Part shown: positions 1-5,125 of the stretch, piece by piece
Position numbering within the stretch: the first letter of the stretch is position 1
Layout: every line of letters begins with the position of its first letter
DNA from: an uncultured Oscillospiraceae bacterium
Lineage (GTDB): Bacteria > Bacillota > Clostridia > Oscillospirales > Oscillospiraceae
Assembly (NCBI GenBank): GCA_959022875.1
Contig: CAUFAM010000100.1
Span: forward strand, 1-5,531
DNA: 5,531 nucleotides
Direction of reading: 5' to 3'
Position numbers and translations under genes: made by a program
Notes under the pieces: model-generated
Seen by the model: the letters and a program-made list of their open reading frames with translations, nothing else
Told to the model about the DNA's origin: nothing
Databases searched by the model: none

Positions 1-139
1 CTACTGGGCCCAGCGCTCCTCCCAGGTGGAGGAGACGGCCTCAGATCTGTATGACACCTTTTTAAAAGGCAATGACCAACAGCTGGGTATCCGCTCCTAC
101 GGGGCCTGCGTGGACCTTTTGGTGGCTTACTTTTCTTGA
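1..139 (+). CDS. C-terminal end of an unrecognised protein (5' end outside window)
   Basis: An open frame enters from the left edge (first full codon at position 2) and ends at TGA 137-139, giving 45 residues that start YWAQRSSQVEE and end LLVAYFS. The composition is that of a soluble, largely helical domain: acidic and polar residues in the first half (VEETASDLYDTF), then an apolar C-terminal helix (ACVDLLVAYF). Codon choice is GC-rich at third positions (CTG, GCC, GTG, TCC), as in the neighbouring genes, so I read it as real coding sequence. I do not recognise the family from this fragment and assign no function. It converges on the permease gene, and the hairpin at 201-230 separates the two transcripts. 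Confidence 0.6.
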   Translation, partial: YWAQRSSQVEETASDLYDTFLKGNDQQLGIRSYGACVDLLVAYFS

Positions 140-200
140 ACGAAACGCAAGCAAAAGAACTTTATGCAACGCTTCGCTTTGCCTCCATTGGAAACACAGA

Positions 201-230
201 AAGCCGGCCGTCTATTGAGACGGCCGGCTT
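201..230. terminator. Hairpin terminator between convergent genes, probably bidirectional
   Basis: A perfect 13-bp inverted repeat (arm AAGCCGGCCGTCT at 201-213, loop ATTG at 214-217, matching arm 218-230) lies 61 nt past the left-hand gene's stop and 37 nt past the permease stop. On the minus strand the stem is followed by CTTTCTGTGTTTCC, a fair U-rich tail. On the + strand the tail (CTTATTGCAT) is weaker. Position and strength fit a shared terminator for both transcripts, stronger for the minus-strand operon. Confidence 0.8.
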
Positions 231-267
231 ATTGCATCATAGAACCTTTGGTAGAGAATTTGCCCGC

Positions 268-1041
268 TCAGGCCACCAGGTCATAGACCAGCCGGACGAC
301 CAACAGGGACAGCACCACAAAAAACATGGGCCGGATAATCTTGGCCCCGCCCTTCAGCGCCAGGCTGGAGCCCACATAGTTGCCGGCAATGCCGCAGATG
401 GCGGCGGGAATTCCAATGGCCCACAACACCTTGCCCGCCAGGGCAAAGGTTACCAGAGAGGCCAGGTTGCTGGCAGAGTTGGCCACCTTGGTATTTCCCG
501 AGGCGGTGAGCAGGTCAAACTTACAAAGTCCGGTAAAGGCCAGCATGAGGAAGGTGCCCGCCCCCGGCCCAAAAAATCCGTCGTAGGCGCCGATAACCAG
601 TCCAATGCCCAATGCCATGGACAGCAGCTGCCCCTTAGAAAAAATGTCCGAGTGGTTTTCCGTCCCGAAATTCCGCTTGAAAATCAGAAAAACTGCCATC
701 ACCGGCACCACCGCCAGCAGCAGGTAATAGAGTACCTGCTCGGGCATGATCATATTGAGCTTCGCCCCCACCCAGGCGCCCACCAGGGCTCCGATGCCTC
801 CGGCGATGGCGCTGGACATATGGACCTGCCCCCGCTTCAAAAAACGTCCAGTGGCCAGGAAGGTGCCAAAGGCGTTGCCGCACTTGTTGGTAGCGGCGGC
901 GTTATGGGCGGGTAAACCGGCCAGCAGATAGGCCGGAAGGGTGATGAGCCCCCCGCCTCCGGCCACGGAATCCACCAGTCCGCCCAAGAATACCAACGGA
1001 CAAACAATGATCCAGATTCGAATCAGTTCCGACCATTCCAT
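268..1041 (-). CDS. TSUP (TauE/SafE) family membrane permease
   Basis: This is a 257-aa polytopic inner-membrane protein of the TSUP/TauE-SafE family. Members export or import small anions, typically sulfite, sulfoacetate or related organosulfur compounds. The substrate cannot be read from this sequence. The family's internal duplication is visible: AGGGGLITLP near residues 27-36 in the first half answers FFGPGAGTFL near 156-165 in the second, and TNKCGNAFGT (51-60) answers SGNTKVANSASN (181-192). About eight apolar segments can be picked out, roughly at 8-30, 77-97, 103-121, 137-157, 158-172, 188-203, 206-228 and 236-255. Length is normal for the family. A GGAG ribosome site (1050-1053) stands 8 nt before the ATG. 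The gene begins 23 nt after the rarA stop with no terminator between, so it is probably the last gene of the metallopeptidase-rarA operon. It ends before the hairpin at 201-230. Confidence 0.92.
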   Translation of the reverse strand: MEWSELIRIWIIVCPLVFLGGLVDSVAGGGGLITLPAYLLAGLPAHNAAATNKCGNAFGTFLATGRFLKRGQVHMSSAIAGGIGALVGAWVGAKLNMIMPEQVLYYLLLAVVPVMAVFLIFKRNFGTENHSDIFSKGQLLSMALGIGLVIGAYDGFFGPGAGTFLMLAFTGLCKFDLLTASGNTKVANSASNLASLVTFALAGKVLWAIGIPAAICGIAGNYVGSSLALKGGAKIIRPMFFVVLSLLVVRLVYDLVA

Positions 1042-1064
1042 ACTTCTCTCTCCAACCTCTGCCC

Positions 1065-2339
1065 TCAGGGCTTCGTTTTAATCTCGTCCCAATAGCGCTT
1101 TGTCGCCTGTTCCGTCTTGTTGTCCCCATACTGATAGTACGCCGCTCCTGCCAGGTCATAGGGCAGGTACTGCTGCTCCACCCAGTGGTGGGGGTAGCTG
1201 TGGGGATATTTATACCCCTGTTCCCGTTCCATGCCGGCGGAGTCTGCATGGACATTTTGCAGCTCCCGGGGAATGTCCCCTACCTTCCCGGCCCGCACAT
1301 CAGCCATGGCCCGGTCAATGGCCATGCAGGCAGAATTGGATTTTGGGGCCGTGGCCAGCAGAATTACAGCCTCGGCCAAGGGCAGCCTGGCCTCGGGCAG
1401 TCCCAGCTGGAGGGCGTTGTCCACGCAGGCTTTTACGATGGGAACTGCCATGGGGTAGGCCATGCCGATGTCCTCGCTGGCCGAGCAGAGGATGCGGCGG
1501 ATAGCGGTAATCATATCCCCTGCCTCCAGCAGCCGGGCCAAATAGTGAAGGGCCGCGTCCGGGTCAGAACCCCGCAGGGACTTCATCAGGGCGGAGGCGA
1601 TGTCAAAGTGGGCATCCCCCTCCCGGTCATAGCGCATAGCTGACTTCTGGGCGGCAGTCTGTGCATCATCCAGGGTGACAAGGATTTTTCCTTGCTCCCG
1701 TCTGGCCGCATTAAGAAGAAGCTCGATAGCATTCATGGCCTTGCGCACATCTCCCCCGCAGGCGGAGGCAATGTGTTCCCGCACCCCGTCTTCGCAGACC
1801 ACCTCGCCTCCCAGGCGCTCGCCCATGATGGAAATGCCCCGGTCAATGGCGGGGAGCACCTCCTGGGCGGTAATCTGCTTGAATTCAAAGACCGTGGCCC
1901 GGGACAGTACCGCCCCAAACACCGCAAAGAAGGGATTTTCAGTGGTGGAGGCGATGAGGGTAATGCGCCCATCCTCCATAAACTCCAGCAGAGACTGCTG
2001 CTGCTTTTTGTTAAAGTACTGGATCTCATCCAGGTACAGCAGCACCCCCTCCGGGGCCAGCAGGGTGCCGATGTCGGCCATAATGTCCTTGATGTCCGAG
2101 ATGGAGGCGGTCGTGGCATTCAGCCGGTGGAGGGGCCGGTTGGTGCGCTGGGCAATGATGTTGGCCACCGTGGTTTTGCCCGTTCCGGAGGGGCCGTAGA
2201 AAATTAAGTTTGGAATGTTCCCGCCTTCCACGATCCGGCGCAAAAGGCCATCCTTCCCTAAAATATGGGACTGCCCCACCACCTCGTCCAGGTTCTGGGG
2301 CCGGATCTCGTCCGCCAGGGGACGATATGCCATAGTCAT
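1065..2339 (-). CDS. rarA: RarA/MgsA-type replication-associated AAA+ ATPase
   Basis: RarA (MgsA; WHIP/Mgs1 in eukaryotes) is a cytoplasmic clamp-loader-like AAA+ ATPase that acts at stalled or single-stranded replication-fork ends. The 424 residues cover the whole family architecture: Walker A GPSGTGKTT at 49-57, Walker B LLYLDEIQ at 100-107, sensor 1 STTEN at 131-135, a likely arginine finger in LSRA (R147), sensor 2 GGDVRKAMN at 195-203, and the MgsA C-terminal tetramerisation region (KSAMRYDREGD at 233-243, RGSDPDAALHYLARLLEAGD at 256-275, ASEDIGMAYP at 287-296, YPHSYPHHWVEQQYLP at 378-393). The segment after Walker B reads QYFNKKQQQ rather than the HRFNK form I recall for E. coli-type RarA. 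The start ATG (2337-2339) overlaps the upstream gene's stop as ATGA, with AGGA 5 nt before it, so translation is probably coupled. A second in-frame ATG two codons later is less likely. Confidence 0.95.
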   Translation of the reverse strand: MTMAYRPLADEIRPQNLDEVVGQSHILGKDGLLRRIVEGGNIPNLIFYGPSGTGKTTVANIIAQRTNRPLHRLNATTASISDIKDIMADIGTLLAPEGVLLYLDEIQYFNKKQQQSLLEFMEDGRITLIASTTENPFFAVFGAVLSRATVFEFKQITAQEVLPAIDRGISIMGERLGGEVVCEDGVREHIASACGGDVRKAMNAIELLLNAARREQGKILVTLDDAQTAAQKSAMRYDREGDAHFDIASALMKSLRGSDPDAALHYLARLLEAGDMITAIRRILCSASEDIGMAYPMAVPIVKACVDNALQLGLPEARLPLAEAVILLATAPKSNSACMAIDRAMADVRAGKVGDIPRELQNVHADSAGMEREQGYKYPHSYPHHWVEQQYLPYDLAGAAYYQYGDNKTEQATKRYWDEIKTKP

Positions 2340-2956
2340 ACACTTCCTTCTCGTTCACCGTTATATGGGCTCTCCAGGGCGGCCCCATATCCCTTTAATG
2401 CCTTCCGACGCTGCCGCCAGTCAGGCATGAGGGCGTCCATCGCTGCATAAAAACCGGGGCCATGGTCATGGTGGAGAAAATGAATGAGCTCATGGAGGGC
2501 CACATAGTCCCTCAGCTCCTCCGGACAGCGGCACAGGGCCGTATTCAGGGTGATATACCCCTGGGCCCAGTGGCAGTTGCCCCACTGGCTTCTCATCTTC
2601 CGCAGCTTCAGCTGGGGAAAGGCCACGCCAAGTTCTGCTGCCAAAGGATACACCCGGCAAAGGGCCTCCAGTAACAGCCGATAACATACCTCCCGCGGGG
2701 GCTGGGGCAGCAGATCGTGCCTGATCTCCTGGGCCTGCTGCAAATGGCTGAGGATCCAGCCGCTTTTTTCCCGCAAAAACGTCTCGGCACGCACCTGGGG
2801 CATGTGCCAGGGGATAGACAGCGCGGCAACACCATCGCGGCCTAAGCGAAGGTTCAGATTTTTCACCCGCTGCCGGCGCAGGACATAAAAAATAGTCCCT
2901 TCCGGGGTATCCAGCCGCCGGATGGGCTCTGGAAGCGGCTGTTTCCGCTGTGTCAT
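2336..2956 (-). CDS. YgjP-like (DUF45) zinc metallopeptidase
   Basis: This 206-aa soluble protein belongs to the YgjP/DUF45 group (Pfam YgjP-like metallopeptidase), which is structurally related to SprT and WLM zinc peptidases. The key features are RSQWGNC at 122-128 (the family's R-WG-C signature), the zinc site HELIH at 155-159 (ligands H155 and H159, catalytic E156) and the third-ligand motif HDHGPGF at 163-169 (H165 likely). The N-terminal half (VLRRQRVKNLNLRL, then SIPWHMPQVRAETFLREKSGWI) is the usual beta-strand and helix portion, so the protein is full length. No signal peptide is visible, so it should be cytoplasmic. It is first in the operon. AAGGAGG lies 9 nt before ATG 2954-2956, and its TGA overlaps the rarA start. 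The substrate is unknown. A role near DNA, as for Spartan/SprT relatives, is only inference from the rarA coupling. Confidence 0.9.
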   Translation of the reverse strand: MTQRKQPLPEPIRRLDTPEGTIFYVLRRQRVKNLNLRLGRDGVAALSIPWHMPQVRAETFLREKSGWILSHLQQAQEIRHDLLPQPPREVCYRLLLEALCRVYPLAAELGVAFPQLKLRKMRSQWGNCHWAQGYITLNTALCRCPEELRDYVALHELIHFLHHDHGPGFYAAMDALMPDWRQRRKALKGYGAALESPYNGEREGSV

Positions 2957-2984
2957 GTTCTGCCGCCTCCTTCCTTACCGTATC

Positions 2985-3013
2985 ATTATAGCGAAAAGTG
3001 GCTGGCCCTGCAA
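2985..3013 (-). promoter_or_regulatory. Sigma-A-type promoter of the metallopeptidase-rarA-permease operon
   Basis: Read on the minus strand there is a perfect -10 box, TATAAT (2990-2985), with a -35-like TTGCAG (3013-3008) exactly 17 bp upstream (TTG of TTGACA conserved, 3 of 6 overall). Predicted initiation near 2978 leaves a leader of about 22 nt that carries the AAGGAGG ribosome site. No other promoter-like sequence lies before rarA or the permease, so this probably drives all three genes. Confidence 0.7.
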
Positions 3014-3055
3014 TTCTTTTCCCCTGAATCTAAAAATTTTCCCCGTCACCCGGCC

Positions 3056-3072
3056 GGACAGGCAATCTGTCC
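3056..3072. repeat. Small dyad GGACAG-N5-CTGTCC between divergent promoters
   Basis: This is a perfect 6-bp inverted repeat with loop GCAAT, flanked by CCGG on both sides (3050-3053 and 3073-3076). The flanks could extend the pairing across a two-base bulge. It lies in the 164-bp region between the divergent metallopeptidase and ylbJ genes and has no U-tract, so it is not a terminator. It overlaps the -35 part of the candidate ylbJ promoter. It could be an operator or chance pairing in GC-rich DNA. Confidence 0.35.
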
Positions 3073-3090
3073 CCGGCAAAAGCATACGGT
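3062..3090 (+). promoter_or_regulatory. Candidate sporulation (sigma-E-like) promoter for ylbJ
   Basis: CATACGGT (3083-3090) matches 6 of 8 positions of the Bacillus sigma-E -10 consensus CATACAHT. GCAATCT (3062-3068) matches 4 of 7 positions of KMATATT, 14 bp upstream, which is an allowed spacing. Initiation would fall near 3097, just ahead of the ribosome site. No sigma-A -10 is apparent in this interval on the + strand. B. subtilis ylbJ is a sigma-E gene, which makes the match plausible, but the -35 half is weak. Confidence 0.35.
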
Positions 3091-3105
3091 AAAGGGAAAT
3101 GCTCT

Positions 3106-3112
3106 GGGGAGG
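3106..3112 (+). promoter_or_regulatory. Ribosome binding site that sets the ylbJ start at TTG 3121
   Basis: GGGGAGG at 3106-3112 is the only strong Shine-Dalgarno sequence here. It overlaps the upstream in-frame GTG (3112-3114), so it cannot serve that codon. It sits 8 nt before the in-frame TTG at 3121-3123, which is ideal spacing. A third candidate, ATG 3184, would remove part of the first membrane helix. Confidence 0.6.
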
Positions 3113-3120
3113 TGGCTGGC

Positions 3121-4302
3121 TTGGGTCGGATTGTGGGAAAGGCACTCTATCGGGACGCCCTGCTGGGATTGGGACTGCTGTGGATGGCCTTGGCGCTGAT
3201 ACTGTGGCCGGGGGAAGCCATGGGTGCCATGAAAGACGGCCTGATGCTGTGCGGCAATGTGATTCTCCCCTCCCTGTTCCCGTTCTTTGTCCTCTCCTCT
3301 CTGGTGGTGGAGCTGGGCATGTCCCGGTATCTGGGGCGGCTGCTGGCACCGGTGATGGCCCCTCTCTTCCGGGTCAACGGCGCTTGTGCCGCCGCCCTGG
3401 CGCTGGGCTTTGTGGGCGGCTACCCGGTGGGAGCCCGCACCGCCATCCAGCTCTATCAGAATGGCCAATGCTCCCGCACTGAGGCAGAGCGGCTGCTGGC
3501 CTTTTGCAACAACAGCGGCCCCGCCTTTATCTTGGGGGTAGTGGGCGCCGGGGTCTTTGGCAGCGGCCAGGTGGGCCTGCTGCTCTATCTGGCTCACATC
3601 CTGGCCTCTCTGGCCGTAGGGCTGATCTTCCGCTTCTATAAGCCCTCCCAGCACCCCAGAACCTTCCGCACGGGCACCGCCCAGTTCCAGGCAGCCAGCT
3701 TCCCCGCCGCCTTCACTCATTCCATCACCGGGGCTCTGGCCTCCGCCCTGAACATCTGTGCCTTTGTGCTCTTTTTTACCGTCTTTTTGCGTCTGCTCTC
3801 CTATGCCGGCGTGCTGGGTGCGCTGGCCCGGGGGCTTTCCGCCCTGTTCTCCCCCTTGGGACTGAGCGAGCTGTGGGCCAGACGGCTGATGACCGGCCTT
3901 CTGGAGGTTTCCTCCGGGGTGTCCTCCCTGACTGACGGCACCTTCACCGGGCGGCTGTCCATGGCGGCATTTATGCTGGGCTGGGCAGGCGTATCCGTCC
4001 ACTGCCAGGTGCTGGCCTTTCTTGGGGATAGCGGGCTTTCCATGCGCACCTATGTGGTAGGAAAGCTTCTGCACGGCGTGCTTTCCTCTATTATCGCCGC
4101 TGCACTCTGCGCCCGTTTCCCTCTGAGCGGGCCGGTTTCCTACTATCTCATGGAGCAGACGGAAGCCATCGCACATCTGGATTTTCACCAGGCCCTTACC
4201 ATCTCTGCGGCCTCCGCCTGGGCCATGTGGCTGCTGTTTTTGGCTCTGGCGGTCTATGTGGTGAAAAAAAGCAGTGGAAAACCCGCCCGGAGTGTAGTAT
4301 AA
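3121..4302 (+). CDS. ylbJ: YlbJ-type sporulation integral membrane protein
   Basis: This is a polytopic membrane protein of 393 aa (396 from the GTG at 3112) with the nucleoside-recognition/Gate-domain fold of YlbJ. In B. subtilis, YlbJ is made in the mother cell under sigma-E and is needed for heat-resistant spores. Its transported molecule is not firmly known. Family hallmarks, numbered from the TTG, are LPSLFPFF at 49-56, GYPVGA at 100-105 and AFCNNSGP at 127-134. The GYPVGA motif and the CNNSGP motif recur in the family and may line the transport path. The second half has a related pattern (SALNICAFVLFFTVFLRLL, then LLEVSSGVSSL). About eight to ten apolar segments are visible. The C-terminus is a basic tail (VKKSSGKPARSVV). 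The TTG start is chosen because of the Shine-Dalgarno sequence at 3106-3112. The gene is divergent from the metallopeptidase operon and has no terminator of its own before the next gene. Confidence 0.93.
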   Translation: MGRIVGKALYRDALLGLGLLWMALALILWPGEAMGAMKDGLMLCGNVILPSLFPFFVLSSLVVELGMSRYLGRLLAPVMAPLFRVNGACAAALALGFVGGYPVGARTAIQLYQNGQCSRTEAERLLAFCNNSGPAFILGVVGAGVFGSGQVGLLLYLAHILASLAVGLIFRFYKPSQHPRTFRTGTAQFQAASFPAAFTHSITGALASALNICAFVLFFTVFLRLLSYAGVLGALARGLSALFSPLGLSELWARRLMTGLLEVSSGVSSLTDGTFTGRLSMAAFMLGWAGVSVHCQVLAFLGDSGLSMRTYVVGKLLHGVLSSIIAAALCARFPLSGPVSYYLMEQTEAIAHLDFHQALTISAASAWAMWLLFLALAVYVVKKSSGKPARSVV

Positions 4303-4303
4303 T
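4275..4303 (+). promoter_or_regulatory. Sigma-A-type promoter for the four-cysteine protein, inside the end of ylbJ
   Basis: A perfect TATAAT (4298-4303) spans the ylbJ stop codon. TGGAAA (4275-4280, 4 of 6 to TTGACA) lies 17 bp upstream. Predicted initiation is near 4310, giving a leader of about 25 nt with the AAGGAGG site. This would let the downstream gene be expressed in vegetative cells, independently of the sporulation gene before it. Confidence 0.55.
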
Positions 4304-4334
4304 AAAGAAACACTCGAGATAAGGAGGGATTCCC

Positions 4335-4547
4335 ATGGGCCTGTTTCAAAAGGGGATCGAACCCCGCTGCGCCTACTGTGCCCACGGCCGGGAACTGGAT
4401 GACGACCAGATCCTATGCCCGAAAAAGGGAGTCATGGCCGCAGGCTCCCATTGCCGCCGCTTTAAATATGACCCCCTGCGGCGCACGCCTCCCCGTCCTA
4501 CCAAAATTGCCGGTACCGGACTGAGCGACGAAGACTTTAAACTGTAA
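4335..4547 (+). CDS. Small conserved four-cysteine (zinc-ribbon-like) protein of unknown function
   Basis: This 70-aa soluble protein has cysteines at 12, 15, 28 and 40 (CAYC, then LCPKKG, then HCRRFKYDPL), an arrangement that suggests one structural zinc site. The N-terminus MGLFQKGIEP is followed by the Cys region, the strongly basic segment RRFKYDPLRRTPPRP (41-55), and an acidic tail DEDFKL. I recall close relatives with the same CAYC, CPK-G, FKYDPL-R and EDFKL blocks as uncharacterised proteins in many clostridia, but know no named function. AAGGAGG (4321-4327) lies 7 nt before the ATG. The gene follows ylbJ by 32 nt, appears to have its own promoter, and is closed by a strong terminator, so it is probably a monocistronic unit with some read-through from ylbJ. 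The basic patch could contact RNA or DNA, but that is a guess. Confidence 0.88.
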   Translation: MGLFQKGIEPRCAYCAHGRELDDDQILCPKKGVMAAGSHCRRFKYDPLRRTPPRPTKIAGTGLSDEDFKL

Positions 4548-4550
4548 AAA

Positions 4551-4586
4551 ACATCTGTAAAGGGAGAACCTTTACAGATGTTTTTT
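4551..4586 (+). terminator. Strong Rho-independent terminator
   Basis: A perfect 13-bp stem (ACATCTGTAAAGG at 4551-4563, loop GAGAA, matching arm 4569-4581) is followed by TTTTTTCTTTCTT. The five As at 4546-4550 can pair with the Ts at 4582-4586 to lengthen the stem. It starts 3 nt after the stop codon of the four-cysteine gene and ends the ylbJ-side transcript. Confidence 0.93.
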
Positions 4587-4684
4587 CTTTCTTATTTCCC
4601 CCCGCCCCGACAATATTCTCCCCTGTTCACCGCTCTTTCGGGCGAAGGATGGGGACAAGGGATGATTTCTGCGATATATTTTTC

Positions 4685-4713
4685 TTCCCTCCCACCTCCA
4701 GACACTATATAAT
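4685..4713 (+). promoter_or_regulatory. Probable promoter of the DUF6514-like gene
   Basis: A perfect -10 TATAAT (4708-4713) lies 40 nt before the start codon. With a 17-bp spacer the -35 would be TTCCCT (4685-4690), only 3 of 6 to consensus, in a pyrimidine-rich stretch. A strong -10 with a poor -35 suggests a weak or activator-dependent promoter. The rest of the interval 4587-4684 shows nothing I can name. Confidence 0.45.
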
Positions 4714-4736
4714 GTGGCCGTAAATTCATTTTATGG

Positions 4737-4743
4737 AAGGAAG
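4737..4743 (+). promoter_or_regulatory. Ribosome binding site that sets the start at ATG 4754
   Basis: AAGGAAG (4737-4743) lies 10 nt before ATG 4754. The upstream in-frame ATG 4733 has no Shine-Dalgarno sequence before it (ATTCATTTT) and itself merges with this site, so the shorter protein is preferred. Confidence 0.6.
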
Positions 4744-4753
4744 ATACCATATC

Positions 4754-5020
4754 ATGGAATTAAAAATTGCCACCCGGCGCTGTGAGGACCCCACGGGAAC
4801 CCCCAGGCTCTTTCACTACTACTTAACGGTGGACCAGGTGGAGACCGCCCGCTTTTCCTGCGAAAATTACGGGGTGCGCATCGCAGAAGAAGCAGGAGAA
4901 GAAACCTGCTGCCCTGCCCTCACCACCAGCGCGGCCCGCATCGACCAGCTGATGACCCTTTTGGTAGACAACAAAGTGGGTCCGGCAGGGCTGGAAGATG
5001 TGGTGGAAGACTGGCTGTAA
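4754..5020 (+). CDS. Small DUF6514-like protein of unknown function
   Basis: This 88-aa soluble, acidic protein is a beta-rich N-terminal part (MELKIATRRC, then RLFHYYLTVDQVE) with a turn ENYGVRIAEE at 37-46, followed by a helical C-terminus (SAARIDQLMTLLVDNKVGP at 59-77) that ends in LEDVVEDWL. That layout, with a YYLxVD strand, a YGVxI-EE strand and a terminal VEDWL, is what I recall of the clostridial DUF6514 family. Assignment is by recollection of pattern, not by a search. No catalytic motif or membrane segment is visible. Starting at ATG 4733 would add MEGRYHI, but the ribosome site argues against this. The gene stands alone, with a terminator upstream and a convergent operon downstream, and nothing in the context suggests a function. 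Confidence 0.85.
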   Translation: MELKIATRRCEDPTGTPRLFHYYLTVDQVETARFSCENYGVRIAEEAGEETCCPALTTSAARIDQLMTLLVDNKVGPAGLEDVVEDWL

Positions 5021-5033
5021 GCCGTTGAAAGAA

Positions 5034-5051
5034 GCCCCTTTTCTCCGGGGC
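5034..5051 (-). terminator. Possible second, weak terminator for the leftward sodium-pump transcript
   Basis: A 5-bp GC stem (GCCCC at 5034-5038, GGGGC at 5047-5051) with an 8-nt loop is followed on the minus strand by TTCTTTC. On the + strand no T-tract follows (ACAGAAAC). It would back up the larger hairpin at 5073-5106. The stem is short, so this is tentative. Confidence 0.3.
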
Positions 5052-5072
5052 ACAGAAACTTCTATAAAATTC

Positions 5073-5106
5073 AGCCGGGCGGCCCGCACAGGCAGTCCAC
5101 CCGGCT
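5073..5106. terminator. Hairpin between convergent genes, probable bidirectional terminator
   Basis: AGCCGGGCGG (5073-5082) pairs with CCACCCGGCT (5097-5106). There is one interruption, a C:A mismatch in the + strand RNA that becomes a G:U wobble in the minus strand RNA, so the stem is better in the minus direction. Tails are CTTTTGT on the + strand and GAATTTTATAG on the minus strand. It lies 52 nt past the DUF6514-like stop and 19 nt past the stop of the small pump subunit. Confidence 0.6.
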
Positions 5107-5125
5107 TTTGTAAAGGGGAGAAGAT

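Noticed and set aside
136..915. Open frame of 259 codons on the + strand opposite the permease
   Set aside because: It is Gln/His/Gly-rich with no recognisable fold, and lies wholly antisense to a clear TSUP protein with family motifs and a good ribosome site. It is an antisense shadow of GC-rich coding DNA and also runs through the terminator hairpin.
1100..2207. Several open frames on the + strand opposite rarA, up to 174 codons
   Set aside because: All are antisense to the complete RarA domain set, with biased Pro/Arg/Ser composition and no family resemblance.
3046..4188. Open frame of 380 codons on the minus strand opposite ylbJ
   Set aside because: The translation is low-complexity Gly/Gln/His/Ala sequence without motifs, antisense to the well-supported ylbJ, and lacks a ribosome site. 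It is a composition artefact.
4631..4648. Possible hairpin around CTTTCGGGCGAAGG in the interval before the DUF6514-like gene
   Set aside because: Pairing the arms leaves a two-base loop and needs a wobble pair, so it cannot form a stable stem. No riboswitch-like structure is visible nearby.
4733..4753. Upstream ATG as the start of the DUF6514-like protein
   Set aside because: No ribosome site precedes it, and the AAGGAAG that serves ATG 4754 lies inside this stretch.
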